64,000 nucleotides of DNA, taken from positions 114,126,313-114,190,312 of the forward strand of contig OX578276.1 of the NCBI GenBank assembly GCA_951217055.1, written 5' to 3'. The notes below the pieces were generated by a model, which was not told where the DNA came from, did not search any database, and saw nothing but the letters and a program-made list of their open reading frames with translations. Below are positions 22,216 to 34,699 of the stretch, in pieces (the first letter of the stretch is position 1; the number at the start of each line of letters is the position of its first letter). The DNA comes from Gerris lacustris (lineage: Eukaryota; Arthropoda; Insecta; Hemiptera; Gerridae). The position numbers and the translations under genes are program-made.

Positions 22216-23243
22216 CAAACGCTTGTAAAATAAATCGTACTGCATTCCTTGTTTGTAAAAATAGTAGTAGTAGTATTATGACTATTTATAATAAGTTAGA
22301 TTTACATTTTTTTTTTAAATAATTAAACATTAATAAGCTTGGCCTTGGCCGTCACCTAGAGTTGGTATAGTATCTCAATCTTTTTAATTAAAAATTATAA
22401 CAAAATTGACATGACCATAATTCCATATTATCAAAATAAACATTATTCAAATTAATTTAATACAGTGCAAACAATAATAAAATCTGTACTGAAATCATTT
22501 CCGACAAAATCCAATAGATAATAGTAGTCAACAAATTCAAAATAAGAACTACTTCTATAAACGATACATAAATTCGTTGATTTTAAATAATAATCATTAA
22601 TTAATTTTAGCTAAACTTTGCTATTTGATTATTTATATTAATAGAATTATTTGAATGAACTTCCACTAAAAATATAATGTTTTGCGTAAAGTATATAAAA
22701 TGCACTATTAAATATAGTATATTACGTATAAATTATCTAAGATTATGAATATGTTATTCGTATATAGTTTATATCTTTTCTTATTTCCAATGTTGCCTCC
22801 AAATACAAGGCATGCTTTTTCCAATCCATTCCATTAATATATTTAACATGAATATCACTTCTTTGTACACAATAATTTTATATTACTTTGATGTAAAAAT
22901 GTAAAGACTCTATGTAACATGAACATATCAACAATCCATATCAATAAATAAATAAATAATAAAAATAGTAGGCAGCAAAAGTTTAACATAACGAGCCTAA
23001 CATTAATGAGTTATGATCTTGAATTCATGTCTTGGGATTAATCAGTGCAGAAAAACAATAGTAGAAGATGTTTGTTAGATACCTTGTATGGAGAGGGCCA
23101 ATATAAAGTAAATACACATTTCTTTTTTTGCTACTTTAAATATATAAGTATGCATGTTAAGTCTAGTATGGTAAAACAATCCTAAAAGAAGTATACAATT
23201 TACAAAAACCGAAAACATTCATGGTAGGCCACTTTGATGGAAC
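22215..23243. other. AT-rich intergenic DNA
   Basis: No gene or named repeat seen; short AATA microsatellite near 22945. Confidence 0.45.
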
Positions 23244-24238
23244 TTAACCCTAGAACGCTAACCATATTTTTTAACCTCTTAAGACTAACCTTGAGTCATA
23301 TTGACTCCCAAATCTATTATACCCAGTTTTATTAAAATATAAAGGCCTAATATGTACAAAATTTTTTTAACACATTTTAGTGCTAGTTGAAGGGACATTT
23401 AGGTGCTTTGTTTCCCATAAAAAACAATTTTTTCCTTTTAATTCCGGTTTTTCAATCTGGACTACTATTACATATCCGGTATTGTTATCAACCGGAGTGG
23501 TTATATTTACTTTTTTTTATGTAACTTTTTTCTTTCCTTTCCTTTGGTTTTTCTATTTCGTAAATTGTTTCAATTAATTTATCATTTTCCTCATCATCGC
23601 TGATGGGATCAAAAAAAGCATTTTCTATTTTCAAATCAGGGTCCAAATTACAACCGTCACCATTATTGTCGAATACGCTCTTTTTCATAATCGGTATCTG
23701 AATCGGTCATTTCCTTCATCAAGTGATAAATGTCGTTTAGGTCATTGTATTATTTCTCCATTATTTGACTATATTCATATTCTATTAACTTTATATAATT
23801 TAGACATATAACGACAAAAAGAATTATAACAATTTATTCTTATAAATGAATAAATTACAATTATATTACCTTTAATTTGAAATAATTATTGAATTAAAAG
23901 TTACATAATATTTAATTTATAAGATTTAAAATGCCAAAATAAACAATAACACGACATACTATTCTAAAAAATACTATTCAGCGTCAAAATGACCTACAAA
24001 TATTTATTTACGTGTAAGACTAAACAGGAGTCAAAATGACTCCGTGACTGCAGAAAAACAAACGATATGTCCTCTTTAGAATCTGAATGTGAAACTGATA
24101 GAAGTGTAGAAGGGTCATTCAAGGGTGGGAGATAGCATAGCTGAGATGTGGGAGTTCTGTGTTTTACAGACACCGTGCATTCGTAGTTGAAAAAAAAATG
24201 GGAGTCATTTTGACTCCAGGTTAGCTTTCTAGGGTTAA
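23244..24238. mobile_element. piggyBac-like deletion derivative with TTAA target duplications
   Basis: The element occupies 23248-24234 (987 bp). It is flanked by TTAA at 23244-23247 and 24235-24238, the hallmark target duplication of piggyBac transposons. The left end CCCTAGAACGCTAACC and right end GGTTAGCTTTCTAGGG are inverted repeats that begin CCCTAG, like known piggyBac termini. Subterminal palindromes of the type GGAGTCAAAATGACTCC occur near both ends (23294-23310, 24029-24044, 24200-24217). Only a degraded N-terminal transposase piece remains inside. Confidence 0.88.
23488..23760 (-). pseudogene. Remnant of piggyBac-like transposase N-terminus
   Basis: The minus strand carries an acidic segment (MKEMTDSDTDYEKE in one frame, then NAFFDPISDDEEND and IYEIEKPKERKEK in another), with a frameshift between them near 23680. 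piggyBac transposases start with such an acidic Asp/Glu/Ser-rich region. The DDD catalytic core and the C-terminal cysteine-rich domain are absent. Assignment rests on position inside a TTAA-flanked CCCTAG element more than on similarity. Confidence 0.55.
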
Positions 24239-24465
24239 ATAGCACAGTCAAATCAGAAACTCTACTCAATTTTTGAGCTATTTGTTGTCTGTAACGGGTC
24301 TTACTTCTCTCGAAAATATAGATGAATGTTAATTTAAATTTTTATTTTCCCATGTATGTTGTATATTTATGTAAAAATAAAATATTTAAATGTGGCAAAA
24401 ATTCAATTGTAATACTTTGATGAATACACACGTTTTATACAAAACCCTGAGAACAAAAGATTGTC

Positions 24466-24775
24466 AAAAATTATAAAATTCCAGTCTTCTGAGCCGAAAG
24501 ACTCTAAAATACTTGACGATTTCGATGAAATTTGACATCGAAGGTTCAGAAAAATCATACTCTTTGGCAAAATCAAGAAATTATTTTAGCTATGAATTTG
24601 GGAAGGAGACTTAAATTTAAATAGATCAAATAACTGTGAAAACAGCAACCACCTTTTGATCACTTTATAACTATGTTTATTAATTAAATCATATGATATG
24701 GAATTAAAATTACGTACCACTTATATAGGTGTATGAGAAATATCGTACGAGATTGTGGGACCGATTTTTTATTTA
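24466..24775 (+). repeat. Repeat D, partial diverged copy
   Basis: It shares GACGATTTCGATGAAATTTG, GGTTCAGAAAAATCATAC and AATCAAGAAATTA with the body of 10203-10650, and its end (TATGAGAAA...GGGACCGATTTTTTA) matches the tail of the 182-bp block. So D body and SINE-like tail probably belong to one element. Confidence 0.5.
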
Positions 24776-24779
24776 TATT

Positions 24780-26180
24780 GTCATTCATTTTTTTAATGTT
24801 CTTAAGGTTTTATTATGATGATGAAGTCTTTCCTGTTTAAACGGAAGGGGTTACAAACGTCAGACGTTTCCTTGTAAATTAAGGTTAATTAGATTCAATC
24901 ATAAAGTTTTTATTGTAGTGCTATAAACATATTTGTCCGCAATAATTGCACAGTTGACAGATATTTTAATGAGCTTTCACTGCTGCCATATCTGAAGCAA
25001 GATCGAAACATCTTAACTCTCTACAATGAATTTGACAAGTGTCAGATCTCTTCAGAATTATAATTAAAATATTTGATATTTGGACTAATAATTTTCTGCG
25101 TTTGTCTGTCTGTCTAAATGACCTGTATCTCCAAACCTACAAAACACAAAAATTTGAAACATTTTAGATATGTTTCATTTTAGATATGTTCAAATCACAA
25201 GAGATATAAAAGAGTGCCCCTTAAAATTATCCCTCAAAAACTAAGGGTTAAATGTGTGGGGTGAAGGGCCCTGTGTACTTGGTTTTAATTTTTTTTTTTA
25301 AATTTACCTTTGCGCCAAAGAAAAAAGTTAGTTTTCTCAAAAAACAAGGAAGTTTCTGTACGTCGATATTTTCTTGATCCCGTCTCCAAATTTTTAAAAT
25401 GAAATATCTTGGGATCGTTTTAAAGGTCAAAACTAGGGTAGTTTTATTCCGTTTGAACTATAAAAATGCATACGTAGGTGTTTGATTCACTTAATTAAAA
25501 CAAACAGTTATAGCTTAACAATCTTTAATATGACTGCCGTATATAAACGGCTAGGCCTATTTAGCTGGTTAATGAACTCACGTGATTTGTTAGATTGACT
25601 TCTGGCCTTTTCTTGGATCCTTGACTAAATGCACATACTGATCAATTTTATTTATTTAATTACTGTCTGCTTCATTATACATATTAATTCTTGAAATTAC
25701 TTTTAAATGTTGTAAGGGAAGTGGGTGCTAAGTTAATCACTAAGTGCAAATAATTTTAGAATAGAAAGGCTTGACTAACTATTTCACCTCTCCGCTTTCA
25801 ACACAGTTAACCTATATTAAAAAGCATGTTTACCAAATTGTATTTTAATGGCGTATAGTAAGAAATTTACATGTTTGATATAGAACTTGCCGAAATAATA
25901 GAATGTCGCTGAATAAGGCTTGTGCAATTTTAAACGTGTGTGATTTTGGAACTGTATGGGACGTAATTAGTGAGGGGTAGGTGCGTCTGAGAGGCTTTAG
26001 GTGCCCTGGTACTAAGTCGTATAATTAATCTGGATCAGACTTTTGGATATATTTGGCATGTTACAAGCTAATGATTGCATTGTGAGTAGAGTACATAGTT
26101 TTAACTTCATATTATTAAATGTGTAAATATTTTTACTGTTGTATATCAAACATAAGGAAGTACTTGCATACAAGTACTTT
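24780..26180. other. Intergenic, no gene seen
   Basis: AT-rich DNA with one diverged microsatellite-type repeat near 25095-25220 (GTCTGTCTGTC, then a body mentioning AATTTGAAACATTTTAGATA twice). Nothing coding. Confidence 0.4.
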
Positions 26181-26323
26181 TTAGGGTTTCTTAGGTTATT
26201 AGGCATATACTTAATACCTTATTACACTCGTATGCTGATATAACATTAAGAACTATTTAGGGTTTCGTAGATTATTAGGCATGTACCTACCTTATTTATT
26301 ATACTCGTATGCTGATATAACAT
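26181..26323 (+). repeat. Two-copy tandem repeat of about 75 bp
   Basis: Unit 1 (26181-26250) and unit 2 (26256-26323) share TTTAGGGTTTC, TTATTAGGCAT, a TACCTTATT block and ACTCGTATGCTGATATAACA. TAGGGTTTCGTA also heads the repeat at 26930-27085 (inverted). Confidence 0.65.
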
Positions 26324-26379
26324 TTTATTATTTCCCTATCCCGCTCTATATGAAAGTAAAAAAAAAATAAATAAATAAT

Positions 26380-26485
26380 TAAAATGGATGGCCCCAAAAA
26401 ATATTTAAAGAAAAAAAAATCAGGGCAGAATAAGGAGAGTAGAGTAGGGATCCCTGGTTCGATCCCCCGGGGGGTCACAATCATA
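26380..26485 (+). repeat. tRNA-derived SINE fragment
   Basis: GGATCCCTGGTTCGATCCCC has the B box core GGTTCGATCC followed by a palindromic GATCCCCCGGGGGGTC. The sequence upstream (GGCCCCAAAAAATATTTAAA) has no tRNA-like arms. Probably a SINE head fragment; not a functional tRNA. Confidence 0.4.
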
Positions 26486-26754
26486 ATGGTTTTTTTTTCA
26501 GTGATAACGAAAATTTTGAATTAATTTTTAAAATGCACAATACTAATAAAATGTTTTAATAATTGTTGTCACACTGCGCATGGTCGCACACAAAAATTGC
26601 CATTGATAGAAATTGGGAATTTCCCCCCGTTTTATTCATCGCCCCACCACAAGGTATTAACATGAAGTAATTTCATAATTTTAGGATTAGCCATTATAGG
26701 GTGGTTTATGGGGAGGGGGACATTTTTTGTTGGGTGAAATTTGGTACCAAATAC

Positions 26755-26860
26755 GCAATTTAGGCGGTAAAAAGCATAATACTCACAAAATATTTTATAT
26801 TTCTGTAAACCACTCTCCAGCAGCATTCATTAATTTGATACCCCACCCGAATTTTTTTAA
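26755..26860 (+). repeat. Dispersed repeat L, copy 1
   Basis: AATTTAGGCGGTAAAAAGCA, the CTCACAAAATATTTTATATT block, CCACTCTCCAGCAGCATTCA and TTTGATACCCCAC recur almost exactly at 27668-27772. Confidence 0.75.
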
Positions 26861-26929
26861 AAAAATGAGCTTAGCATACTGTTGCATAATATTTTAATAT
26901 AAGCATGCGTATATTAAATGTTTAACATC

Positions 26930-27085
26930 TCGACATTATTCTTTTGTGTGAGCCAAAAAGTTAGGCCAGTAGCATCAACGGTTCGGAGGATATGAACCAA
27001 AGTACGACAGACAGACAGGCACATCACCCTCGACATAAAAGTTTTGAAGATTATCTACGAAACCCTAAAAATAAGTTAAAAAAAA
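26930..27085 (-). repeat. GGGTTTCGTA-type repeat with GTCTGTCTGTC, inverted
   Basis: Read on the minus strand: TTTTTAGGGTTTCGTAGATA, then CCTGTCTGTCTGTC, then GGTTCATATCCTCCGAACCG. The same architecture is seen at 18640 and 37150 (plus strand). Confidence 0.5.
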
Positions 27086-27540
27086 GTATAAATAATATTT
27101 ATTACCACAGCTAAGCCACAATATAAGTATACTAGCCCTTAGAAACAAACTTTTTGATATAAATCCTTATATTTTGTTTGTGTAAGAAATGTTAATTTGT
27201 TAATTATTTAATGTATTAATTATGAAATTATTTAATTGATTAATTAAAAAAATGATATTGCTGGTATTAATTAGTTTTAATTTAAGAAAAATAATTAAAA
27301 TTAAATCATATTAATTTAATATGTTTTGGTTTTTAATTTTGTTTTAAATTTAATAATATTCGTTTATAATTAATATTAATTAATTAATTAATTTGATAGA
27401 ATGTTTTTTTTGTATTGGTGCAGAGTCTATGTGCCAAGCTTCAGCTCGATTGGATGACTGAGAGAGAATTAATTATAGCCCTCCAAAAATGTTTACGACG
27501 GACGATAGGTATAAATGTAAAGGATTTTTAAAAAAACAAA

Positions 27541-27906
27541 ATAACTCTATAGAAGCAACATAGTTTTCATTTACACATAGTCTTCCTTATCTATGTGATC
27601 TCATTATCATTCTATATATTAAAAGGAATTATATTTTAATAAACTTCAAAACGCAATATAGGCACTAAAAACGCAATATAGGCGGTAAAAAGCATAATAC
27701 TCACAAAATATTTTATATTTTTGTAAACCACTCTCCAGTAGCATTCATTAATTTGATACCCCACTCGAAATTAAAAAAAAAAAAAAATAAATAAATAACT
27801 CTATAGAAGCAACATAGTTTTCATTTACACATAGTCTTCCTTATCTATGTGATCTCATTATCATTCGATATATTAAAAGGAATTATATTTTAATAAACTT
27901 CAAACC
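27541..27906 (+). repeat. 110-bp direct repeats flanking a copy of repeat L
   Basis: The segment starting ATAACTCTATAGAAGCAACA at 27541-27650 recurs at 27797-27906 with one or two differences. Repeat L copy 2 (27668-27772) and an A-rich stretch (27775-27796) lie between. This looks like a local duplication associated with arrival of repeat L. Confidence 0.8.
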
Positions 27907-28299
27907 TTAAACATTTAATGAGTAACTCGTTAACGATGAAATTAAAGAGTTGATGTTTGATTACTCCAAATCTGTGATTTGTTTTTTGTTAATACATACT
28001 ATGAATGATAATTTCAGGAAAGTCCAGTTCAAGCCTGGAAGATGCCCAGGTATGGACGAAATATAGCTTAATTAAAAGAAAATAATTGTCTTTTCTTCAT
28101 CCCTAAAGACCTTCTAATAAGAATATAAAGATTTGATATTTAATGGGATGGTATTTTCTAAAACAGAAAAGTGTCATGTAGAATGTTAAATGAAAGAGGA
28201 GGACGTCCTAAGTACAAATATGGGTTGGTATTATTTATCTTTGTACCATGTGTACTTAAAAATTGCGCTTGTCGTTTTACCCTCCCCTCTATTTTGCTT

Positions 28300-28880
28300 C
28301 TGTGCTTACCGAAGACAACAAAAGCTATGTGATCGTTTCGAAAATATTTGACGTCTTCGATTTCAAAAATTCCAAGACAGAAATCCATTTCAGACATATT
28401 TGAAATTTGTTGGAACTATTTCGTTCCGTGTTTGACTGTCGGTCTATCGCTCAATTTGTGCGAACCAAGATATCTTCAAACTACTCGTCCGAATTTTAAG
28501 AAATATTAATGGTATAGGTCATAATTAGCCCATTGCTGGTCCCCAATCAACCTTCTGCGCCCATTTGTTTCCCTACCACATGCCACACAAACATACATTT
28601 GTATACCCCAAACCTTCAAATTAATGTACTCATTTGTTTTTTATGAAATTTAGATGGTTTGCCAAACGTAGCCCCAGATTAATTTCAAACGTCTGGGCTC
28701 TTAACATTTTGTTAAATTCATACTTTAATTGAGGTAAAAAATCAAAACTATTTTGACAGATTTAAAAAACGGGGGAAAATTAAATAAATTTGACAATATT
28801 AGGTTTTAATTGAATAAAATTATTAAAGTATACGAAATAAGAGTGAGGAAGCTAAGTGCCACACAAATTGGCAGACTAGT
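28300..28880 (-). repeat. Repeat B copy (diverged)
   Basis: On the plus strand it runs from TGCTTACCGAAGACAACAAA through a GACTGTCGGTCTATCGCTCA block to GAGGAAGCTAAGTGCCACAC, the same order as in the better copies at 36255-36860 and 53926-54545. The family is described at 34700-35275. Confidence 0.65.
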
Positions 28881-28969
28881 TTAAACAAAAACAAGAGCTA
28901 TTCTATGTCAAAAATAAAAATGTTTTTGAGGGTTTTTAATATGTTGTTTTGTGAGAATCACATTTTATA

Positions 28970-29080
28970 GCGGACCGGCGCGGCGTAGCCGAGTGATTAG
29001 TGATCCTCGCTGACTCTCGCCTGAAACCAATAAGGTTATTATCAATATCCCTGGTGATGGTTCGAATACCAATAAAGAAA
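28970..29080 (+). repeat. tRNA-derived SINE head
   Basis: GGCGTAGCCGAGTGATTAG looks like a Leu/Ser-type tRNA A box, and GGTGATGGTTCGAATACC supplies the B box 65 nt later. The leader CGGACCGGCGCGGCG also appears inverted near 37765. No foldable acceptor stem is seen, so this is a SINE head and not a tRNA gene. Confidence 0.6.
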
Positions 29081-29309
29081 GACCTTATACTGATGATCAT
29101 AATATCAAGTGTTGTTTGAAGTGAATCTGCTGCTTTGATATTTGGTATAATTGACCCTATATTTCTAGATCTTAGTGCACCATTAGCGCAGCAACGACAT
29201 GCTTGACAGAAAAGTGCTTTATAGATTATCTAGTGTTAATTTCTTGATTTATTCTCAGGGAGTGAACCACATTTCTTTAACATAGACAACCCCCATTTTT
29301 AAATTAGCA

Positions 29310-29520
29310 ATTTTTGCTTCTGACCTTACCGAAGGAACATAAGCATTGTGATCATTTTAAAAAACGAATTTTTATTATGTCTCTGATGACTGAAATCCGT
29401 TTCAGACATCAGACTACATTATTGTTCCTGTTTCTGTCTGACGATTAGTCCGTTTTCATTTTTTGCAAACCGCACGTTATCTTAAAACTGCTTGTCCGAC
29501 ATAAAAGGTATTAGGAAATT
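29310..29520 (-). repeat. Repeat B, truncated copy
   Basis: Starts TTGCTTCTGACCTTACCGAA with TGAAATCCGTTTCAGACATC and GTCTGACGATTAGTCC blocks, then breaks off near 29520 without the other terminus. Confidence 0.55.
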
Positions 29521-30285
29521 TGAATTATTTTTTAAAAGAAATGAATAAATTTAGTATTTATACTGACAATAGTTTTAGAAATTTAAGATTTTAAATCATT
29601 AAGGTAATCGTTTTAACCCAAAAAAATAAACTAATGTAAAAGTTGAACAATCCTTGTTAAGAATGAAAGGACTTCAGTCTCACTTGAATGGACATTAAAA
29701 AAAAACATATTTATTGATTAAACTTATACCACTTAAAATAGTTTTGTGAGTTAAAAGTTTGAAAGGATTTCGTCATATGAGTATTCGAAATAGATTACGA
29801 TGTAATAAGGTTTTTAGTGAAAGGGGAACGATATGGAGCAAGTGGTATATTAGACTGTATTCCTAGATATAGTGAGCGGGTCTTTCTTTGGGTTGCCGCA
29901 TTGCCACAACTGTCCTGTCCTATCAGTCATGTGTTGTATTATTGAATTTTCACCTCTAAAAAAAGTAATAAATGACTATCTAGCTCAGGATCAGGCTCGT
30001 GCCTCTTTCCTTATTCTACAGGCCACAAATGGAGAACATTCACAATATGGCGAATTGTTACCCATGCCCCAAAAACTATTGAATCTGCAGCCCAAAATTT
30101 TATTCAACCTGTGTTTTCATTTAAGTATTAGTTATTATAAGTTTTTAAATCAATTCCATCTTTAATATAATTAACCCAGACATAATACTTGGAAGCTTCA
30201 AATTTGGGTTCTTCATGAAAAATAAAATTAATTTGAGTTTATGACACTTCTTACGTATCGGATAACTCATCTCGAAATGTACGTT
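29520..30285. other. Intergenic; 97-codon ORF judged not convincing
   Basis: A plus-strand frame at 29872-30165 starts SFFGLPHCHNCPVL. It has mixed composition but no signal peptide, splice sites or recognisable domain, and lies between repeat fragments. It may be a mobile-element relic. Confidence 0.35.
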
Positions 30286-30420
30286 TGTTTATATACGTTG
30301 GACAGACCGACACGCGGAACCAAAATGTTCGCTGATGTCTGAAACGGATTTCTGTCTTAGAATTTTTGAAGTCGGAGACATCAATTATTTTCGTTCTTCA
30401 GAACGATCACATATAGTACA
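30285..30420 (+). repeat. Repeat B fragment
   Basis: GGACAGACCGACACGCGGAA, TGATGTCTGAAACGGATTTC and CGTTCTTCAGAACGATCACA match the inner and one terminal part of family B. Confidence 0.6.
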
Positions 30421-30904
30421 GTAAAATTAGATCAAAAACTGTCCAAACCCAAACATCCAAAAAAAAAGTTCTACCTCACGCCAAATTGTTTTATACCCTC
30501 CTCGTAGTAAGTGGTAAAAAGTTGCACCACTTGCAGCGTCGGGTTTGGTGGGGAGGGGTGCGAAAAGGGGGGTAAAATTGTATGTTTAATAGTTTTTCGC
30601 AAATATCTCGAAAACTATGATGTTAACTGATGTCGCTAACTGTGGTCTATACAAAATTAATCTATATTCAATTTTGAACAAAAGTGGACTCATGCATTTT
30701 TGTTCTAAAGTAAACGGTAACATAGGTATGGAGGGGTAAAAATATCAGTATTTAAAATTTTAGCAAAAATGCAAAAATGACGCACTATAATTTAATTATT
30801 TTAAAAAGTAATTTTCTGTAAAAGGTAACCCTATGTTTCCTGTATTGATTTGAAACTAGACACATCAAAAATCGTAGTTCGAGTTTTTTCTTGTATATAG
30901 TTAA

Positions 30905-31137
30905 CGCAGATCCAGTTGCAGTAGCTGATGCTGGACAGCATTTCTTCCTTACGTTATTCACATCAAAAAATGCAGACAATTTTTTTACCACCAAGTACGT
31001 ATTTTTTTTACCAAGAATTACTCAAACACATTGTTTGCGCTTGCAAGGAGGGGTGTGTGCAAAACTGTGAGTGTCGAAGGAGTGGCTTGAAATGCTCAAA
31101 CATGTGTGCATTTATTGATTGGGACATAGGTGCATAA
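30905..31137 (+). pseudogene. Relic of a repeat-associated insect protein with Cys-rich C-terminus
   Basis: One frame gives NADPVAVADAGQHFFLTL. A second, shifted frame gives LLKHIVCACKEGCVQNCECR followed by RSGLKCSNMC. I recall both blocks, in this order, from a family of uncharacterised arthropod proteins present in many copies per genome, whose end carries a CxCxxGCxxxCxCRxxGxxCSxxC cysteine motif. That is memory, not a database result. The middle is deleted or frameshifted and the typical end is missing, so this is a dead copy. The fragment at 44495-44700 looks like another domain of the same family. Confidence 0.5.
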
Positions 31138-31432
31138 ACAGAGATTTACTAAGTATCGACGATGAAATTGATGACGATGATCCTCACAGTGAAGAGAAGT
31201 TTGAATATTGAGCTTAGAGATTTTAAGCGTTTCATTACTAATTTATTTCCACATAATCTGTCAAGAGTAGGATGCTATATCTTGCTACTATTGACTGCTA
31301 ATACTTTTTTCATAACATATAATTTCACTTTTCTATTTTTTAACATGATTCTATGTTTGCTTCTTACGTCGAATGCCCAAAAGTTTTTATTTAAAGTGGT
31401 TTAGGTTCATTTCTTGAAACATATAATTTTCC

Positions 31433-31435
<3 letters not shown>

Positions 31436-31483
<48 letters not shown>
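31436..31483. repeat. T run of about 48
   Basis: Uninterrupted T from 31436 to 31483. It may be a reverse-oriented poly-A tail of a retrocopy, but no element is recognisable to its left on the minus strand. Confidence 0.8.
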
Positions 31484-31489
<6 letters not shown>

Positions 31490-31576
31490 GCAAAAGAACT
31501 ATGTTGTCTACAGGCTTCATTTTATGCTTGTCTGAAAGCCAAATAAATTTACTACATCTTCGTTTCTTATGATTTT

Positions 31577-31960
31577 TCTCGTAAGTGAGAGGTATTATGT
31601 CGATATTCGACCCGAAACAAGAGAAATTAATAACATTTCCATTTTTTGGGAAAAACTGTCAATTTTTGAAGAGTAATATCTCGGTAATTATTAGGCGTAC
31701 AGAGTTGCCGTTGAACAATAATGGAAGCCTGGTGAATTACTTAAACTTTATTACTTATGACTTTTCTCGTAGGTGAGCGGTTTTATGCCGATATTTGGCC
31801 CGAAACAAGAGCAATACTTTAAATTTTATTTTATTTAACAAAATTGACAATTTTTAACGTGCAATATCTCGAAAAATATTAGTTGGGCAGAGCTGAAATT
31901 GGGCTTTTATTATTGCAAATTTACTTAACTTTAAAAATAGTAATATCGACTAATACCGAA
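31577..31960 (+). repeat. Two-copy diverged tandem repeat of about 190 bp
   Basis: Unit 1 begins CTCGTAAGTGAGAGGTATTA and unit 2 (31766) CTCGTAGGTGAGCGGTTTTA. Both continue with CGATATT-CGACCCGAAACAAGAG-like wording, then a CAATTTTT...TATCTCG block. It may be a remnant of a longer array. Confidence 0.6.
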
Positions 31961-32199
31961 AAACACATAGTTTACGGGTTATATGTCAAAAACTAAAAAA
32001 AGTAATTTTCTTTTTCACATTTTCACGTATTACGCAGAAATTACACAGGTATTTGCTCAGGTATTTCGAAGCTGCAAACTTAGGCTGTCACTACCACCAC
32101 TGGCCTTAACTACAATAAAAAAATCTTTCGAAAAAATGTCAAGCAAACTGGAAAATAATAGCTTTCGTTACCTTCGGTAAGCTCGGAAGCAAAATTGGC

Positions 32200-33540
32200 A
32201 ATCTTATTAGTGGTTTAAGGAGTATGAAGGTTTATATTTTGACCTTTAAGGCAAAACTTTTACGATTGTAATGCAATTTATTTTATTCAGTTAAATTTTT
32301 TTTAATACTTTATTATTTATTTAGGTTTTTAAAGGCTAATTTTGTCCTATATTTATTCAAATATATTATCCAATCTTAATATTAATTTATTATTTAACAT
32401 TACGAACTACGTAGCTTTGTTGATTAATGTATTTTCTAGTATTTCATCTTAGCTTATGTTTTTCCTTTACTCCATGTATTTTATTTTTAGCATGATGTTA
32501 CACTCTCATCAAGAAATTGTTTGACACAAAGGAACAAAATACAATTAAAATTAAATTTCCTTATTTCTATCATACGGTTTATACAACAAGAAAAAGGGAT
32601 ACTAATGATCAGAGAGCTGATTCTTTTGTTGCAAAGAGTTAGAAAAGATTACAGTGTGAGATTGTAAGAGCAAATCTCGATAATTTAATGCCTATTGTTT
32701 GTTTTCCTTACTATGTTTACAAGGGGCTGTCGTAAATTAATACAAGCAATATGAAAAAACACACATTTACATACGTTATCTTGAAATCTTCTTCCTATAA
32801 TGAAAGTAGTGAAAACGGATATAGCCCAGAAGAGATCGCACGTAAACAACAATTAATATGAATTCCTTATTTGATATTTTAATTTCACAACTGATATGTA
32901 ATATGTATACTGTAGGTACACAGACACCAACCTTACATTGCCAATTATGAATGTATTGGTGCATCTAAATAAAAACCGTAATTGTGTGTCACGTAGCTTT
33001 ATATTGATCTGCATTGCATATTGTTTTATATACTTTTTTTTAAGAAACGTGATTCTTAATTAATATGTATATTATTATTGGCTAACTGAACGTTCAACAA
33101 AAGGGTTGAGGAATTGTACTGTACATGTCTGATCCGACATATTATTCTAAATATTTTTTCTCTACAGTTGATGGACCGTGCCATGTATCACAATGTTGTT
33201 TACAAACATCAACAATAAACAAGTATGTACTTGTACCCCGGACCCCCCACCATAACCCCCCCCCCCCAATAATTAACTGTAGACGACGCCCGTGACTTAC
33301 AATAAAATATTGTACTTCAGTAAGCACCAGCATAACATTTTCTAACAAATACGTTCTAAAACTGTTGTTGTTACTTGGGCGCGGAGATTTTTTTGTTCAT
33401 TAGTTATATTTTTTTTTTTTTTTTGGGGGGGGGGGGGGGAGGCCAGCTGTATTTTGAATAAGTATAGTTCCTTTTTCTTGTTACCACTAAGAATTCCCTC
33501 CCCCCAATCCAATCTGACTTAGAATGTGCCCCCCCCCCCC
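32200..33540. other. Intergenic with G/C homopolymer runs; no gene
   Basis: A short family B end is at 32155-32200. C runs occur at 33256-33267 and 33529-33540 and a G run of 15 at 33425-33439. Otherwise AT-rich and non-coding. Confidence 0.45.
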
Positions 33541-33566
33541 AGACCTAGCCGCTGGATACGCCACTG
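33530..33566 (-). mobile_element. hAT-like terminus (single end)
   Basis: On the minus strand the sequence from 33566 reads CAGTGGCGTATCCAGCGGCT and then TAGGTCTGGGGGG. CAGTGGCG-plus-poly-G ends are typical of degenerate hAT-type non-autonomous elements. I could not find the matching second end, so the left boundary is unknown. Confidence 0.35.
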
Positions 33567-34301
33567 ACCATGTACATCAATGTTGCAGTAGCTACAAGTT
33601 GGAGAGTTCTATTTTAGGAAGATAAGCCTTGCCGATGTTGTGGTTCACTCTAAGCCTGTTAATCGTAAGTTCATTTTCTCTTTTAATTTATTTGTGCTTA
33701 AACCATGGTCCTATTCCAACTCTTGGAAGCCAGCTTTTTAAAAATATCCAGTAGTTTTTGGAAACTTAACTCAAACCTATGTTGTATGTCTTAATCCTTA
33801 AATGCGATTAGTATAGGTATGGAACAGGTACTTTACATTCTCTACCATATAGCATACCAAGCTCTTCAGTGATAGCATTTCCATATCATTTTTATATGAA
33901 CGTCTAATCTCCAATTTGGTACTGTTCCTGCGTAATCCCCAACCACTCAATCTTAACCATTTGCCTGCATTCCTTAACTCATGCAGGTATACTAATTTTA
34001 AAGTGTGAAAGGACGCATTGTAATAGCCTGCACAGCTCTAAGACTATGAGTAATTACAGTTGCTTGCTGGTGTTCCCAAAAAAAGTTAACTAATAAATAA
34101 ATATATTTACTAAAAATAATTAATAAATAGTAGTACTATATTTTCACATAATAATTGTATGACACATTGTAAAATAATGACTGTTAGATAACTCACACAT
34201 GTAATTTAGAAAATATGTCAGGTTGTGAATATTTTCATTGCTATTACCAAAATAATAATTATCTTTCTGATTCTCAGAAAAGTAATACACACACATATAT
34301 C

Positions 34302-34457
<156 letters not shown>

Positions 34458-34699
34458 ATACATAATAATGGAAATAGTTGTATATTCTCACACATCGAAA
34501 AATTATATGTATGTTTTCAGAAAAAAAATAATCTCAATATATGATGTAAGTGTTAAATGTATGAAATAGGTTAAGCGATTAGAATTAAAGTATTAGAGAA
34601 TCTCCAAGACCTCAAACTATTTCTCATTACTTGTTTCAATTCTATACATTCTAGATTACGTAATTAACGTTGTGTTCAATGTCTTTTTTTAAAAATAGA

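Noticed and set aside
29872..30165. 97-codon plus-strand ORF
   Set aside because: Starts mid-frame, has no recognisable domain and sits among repeat B fragments; more likely relic or chance.
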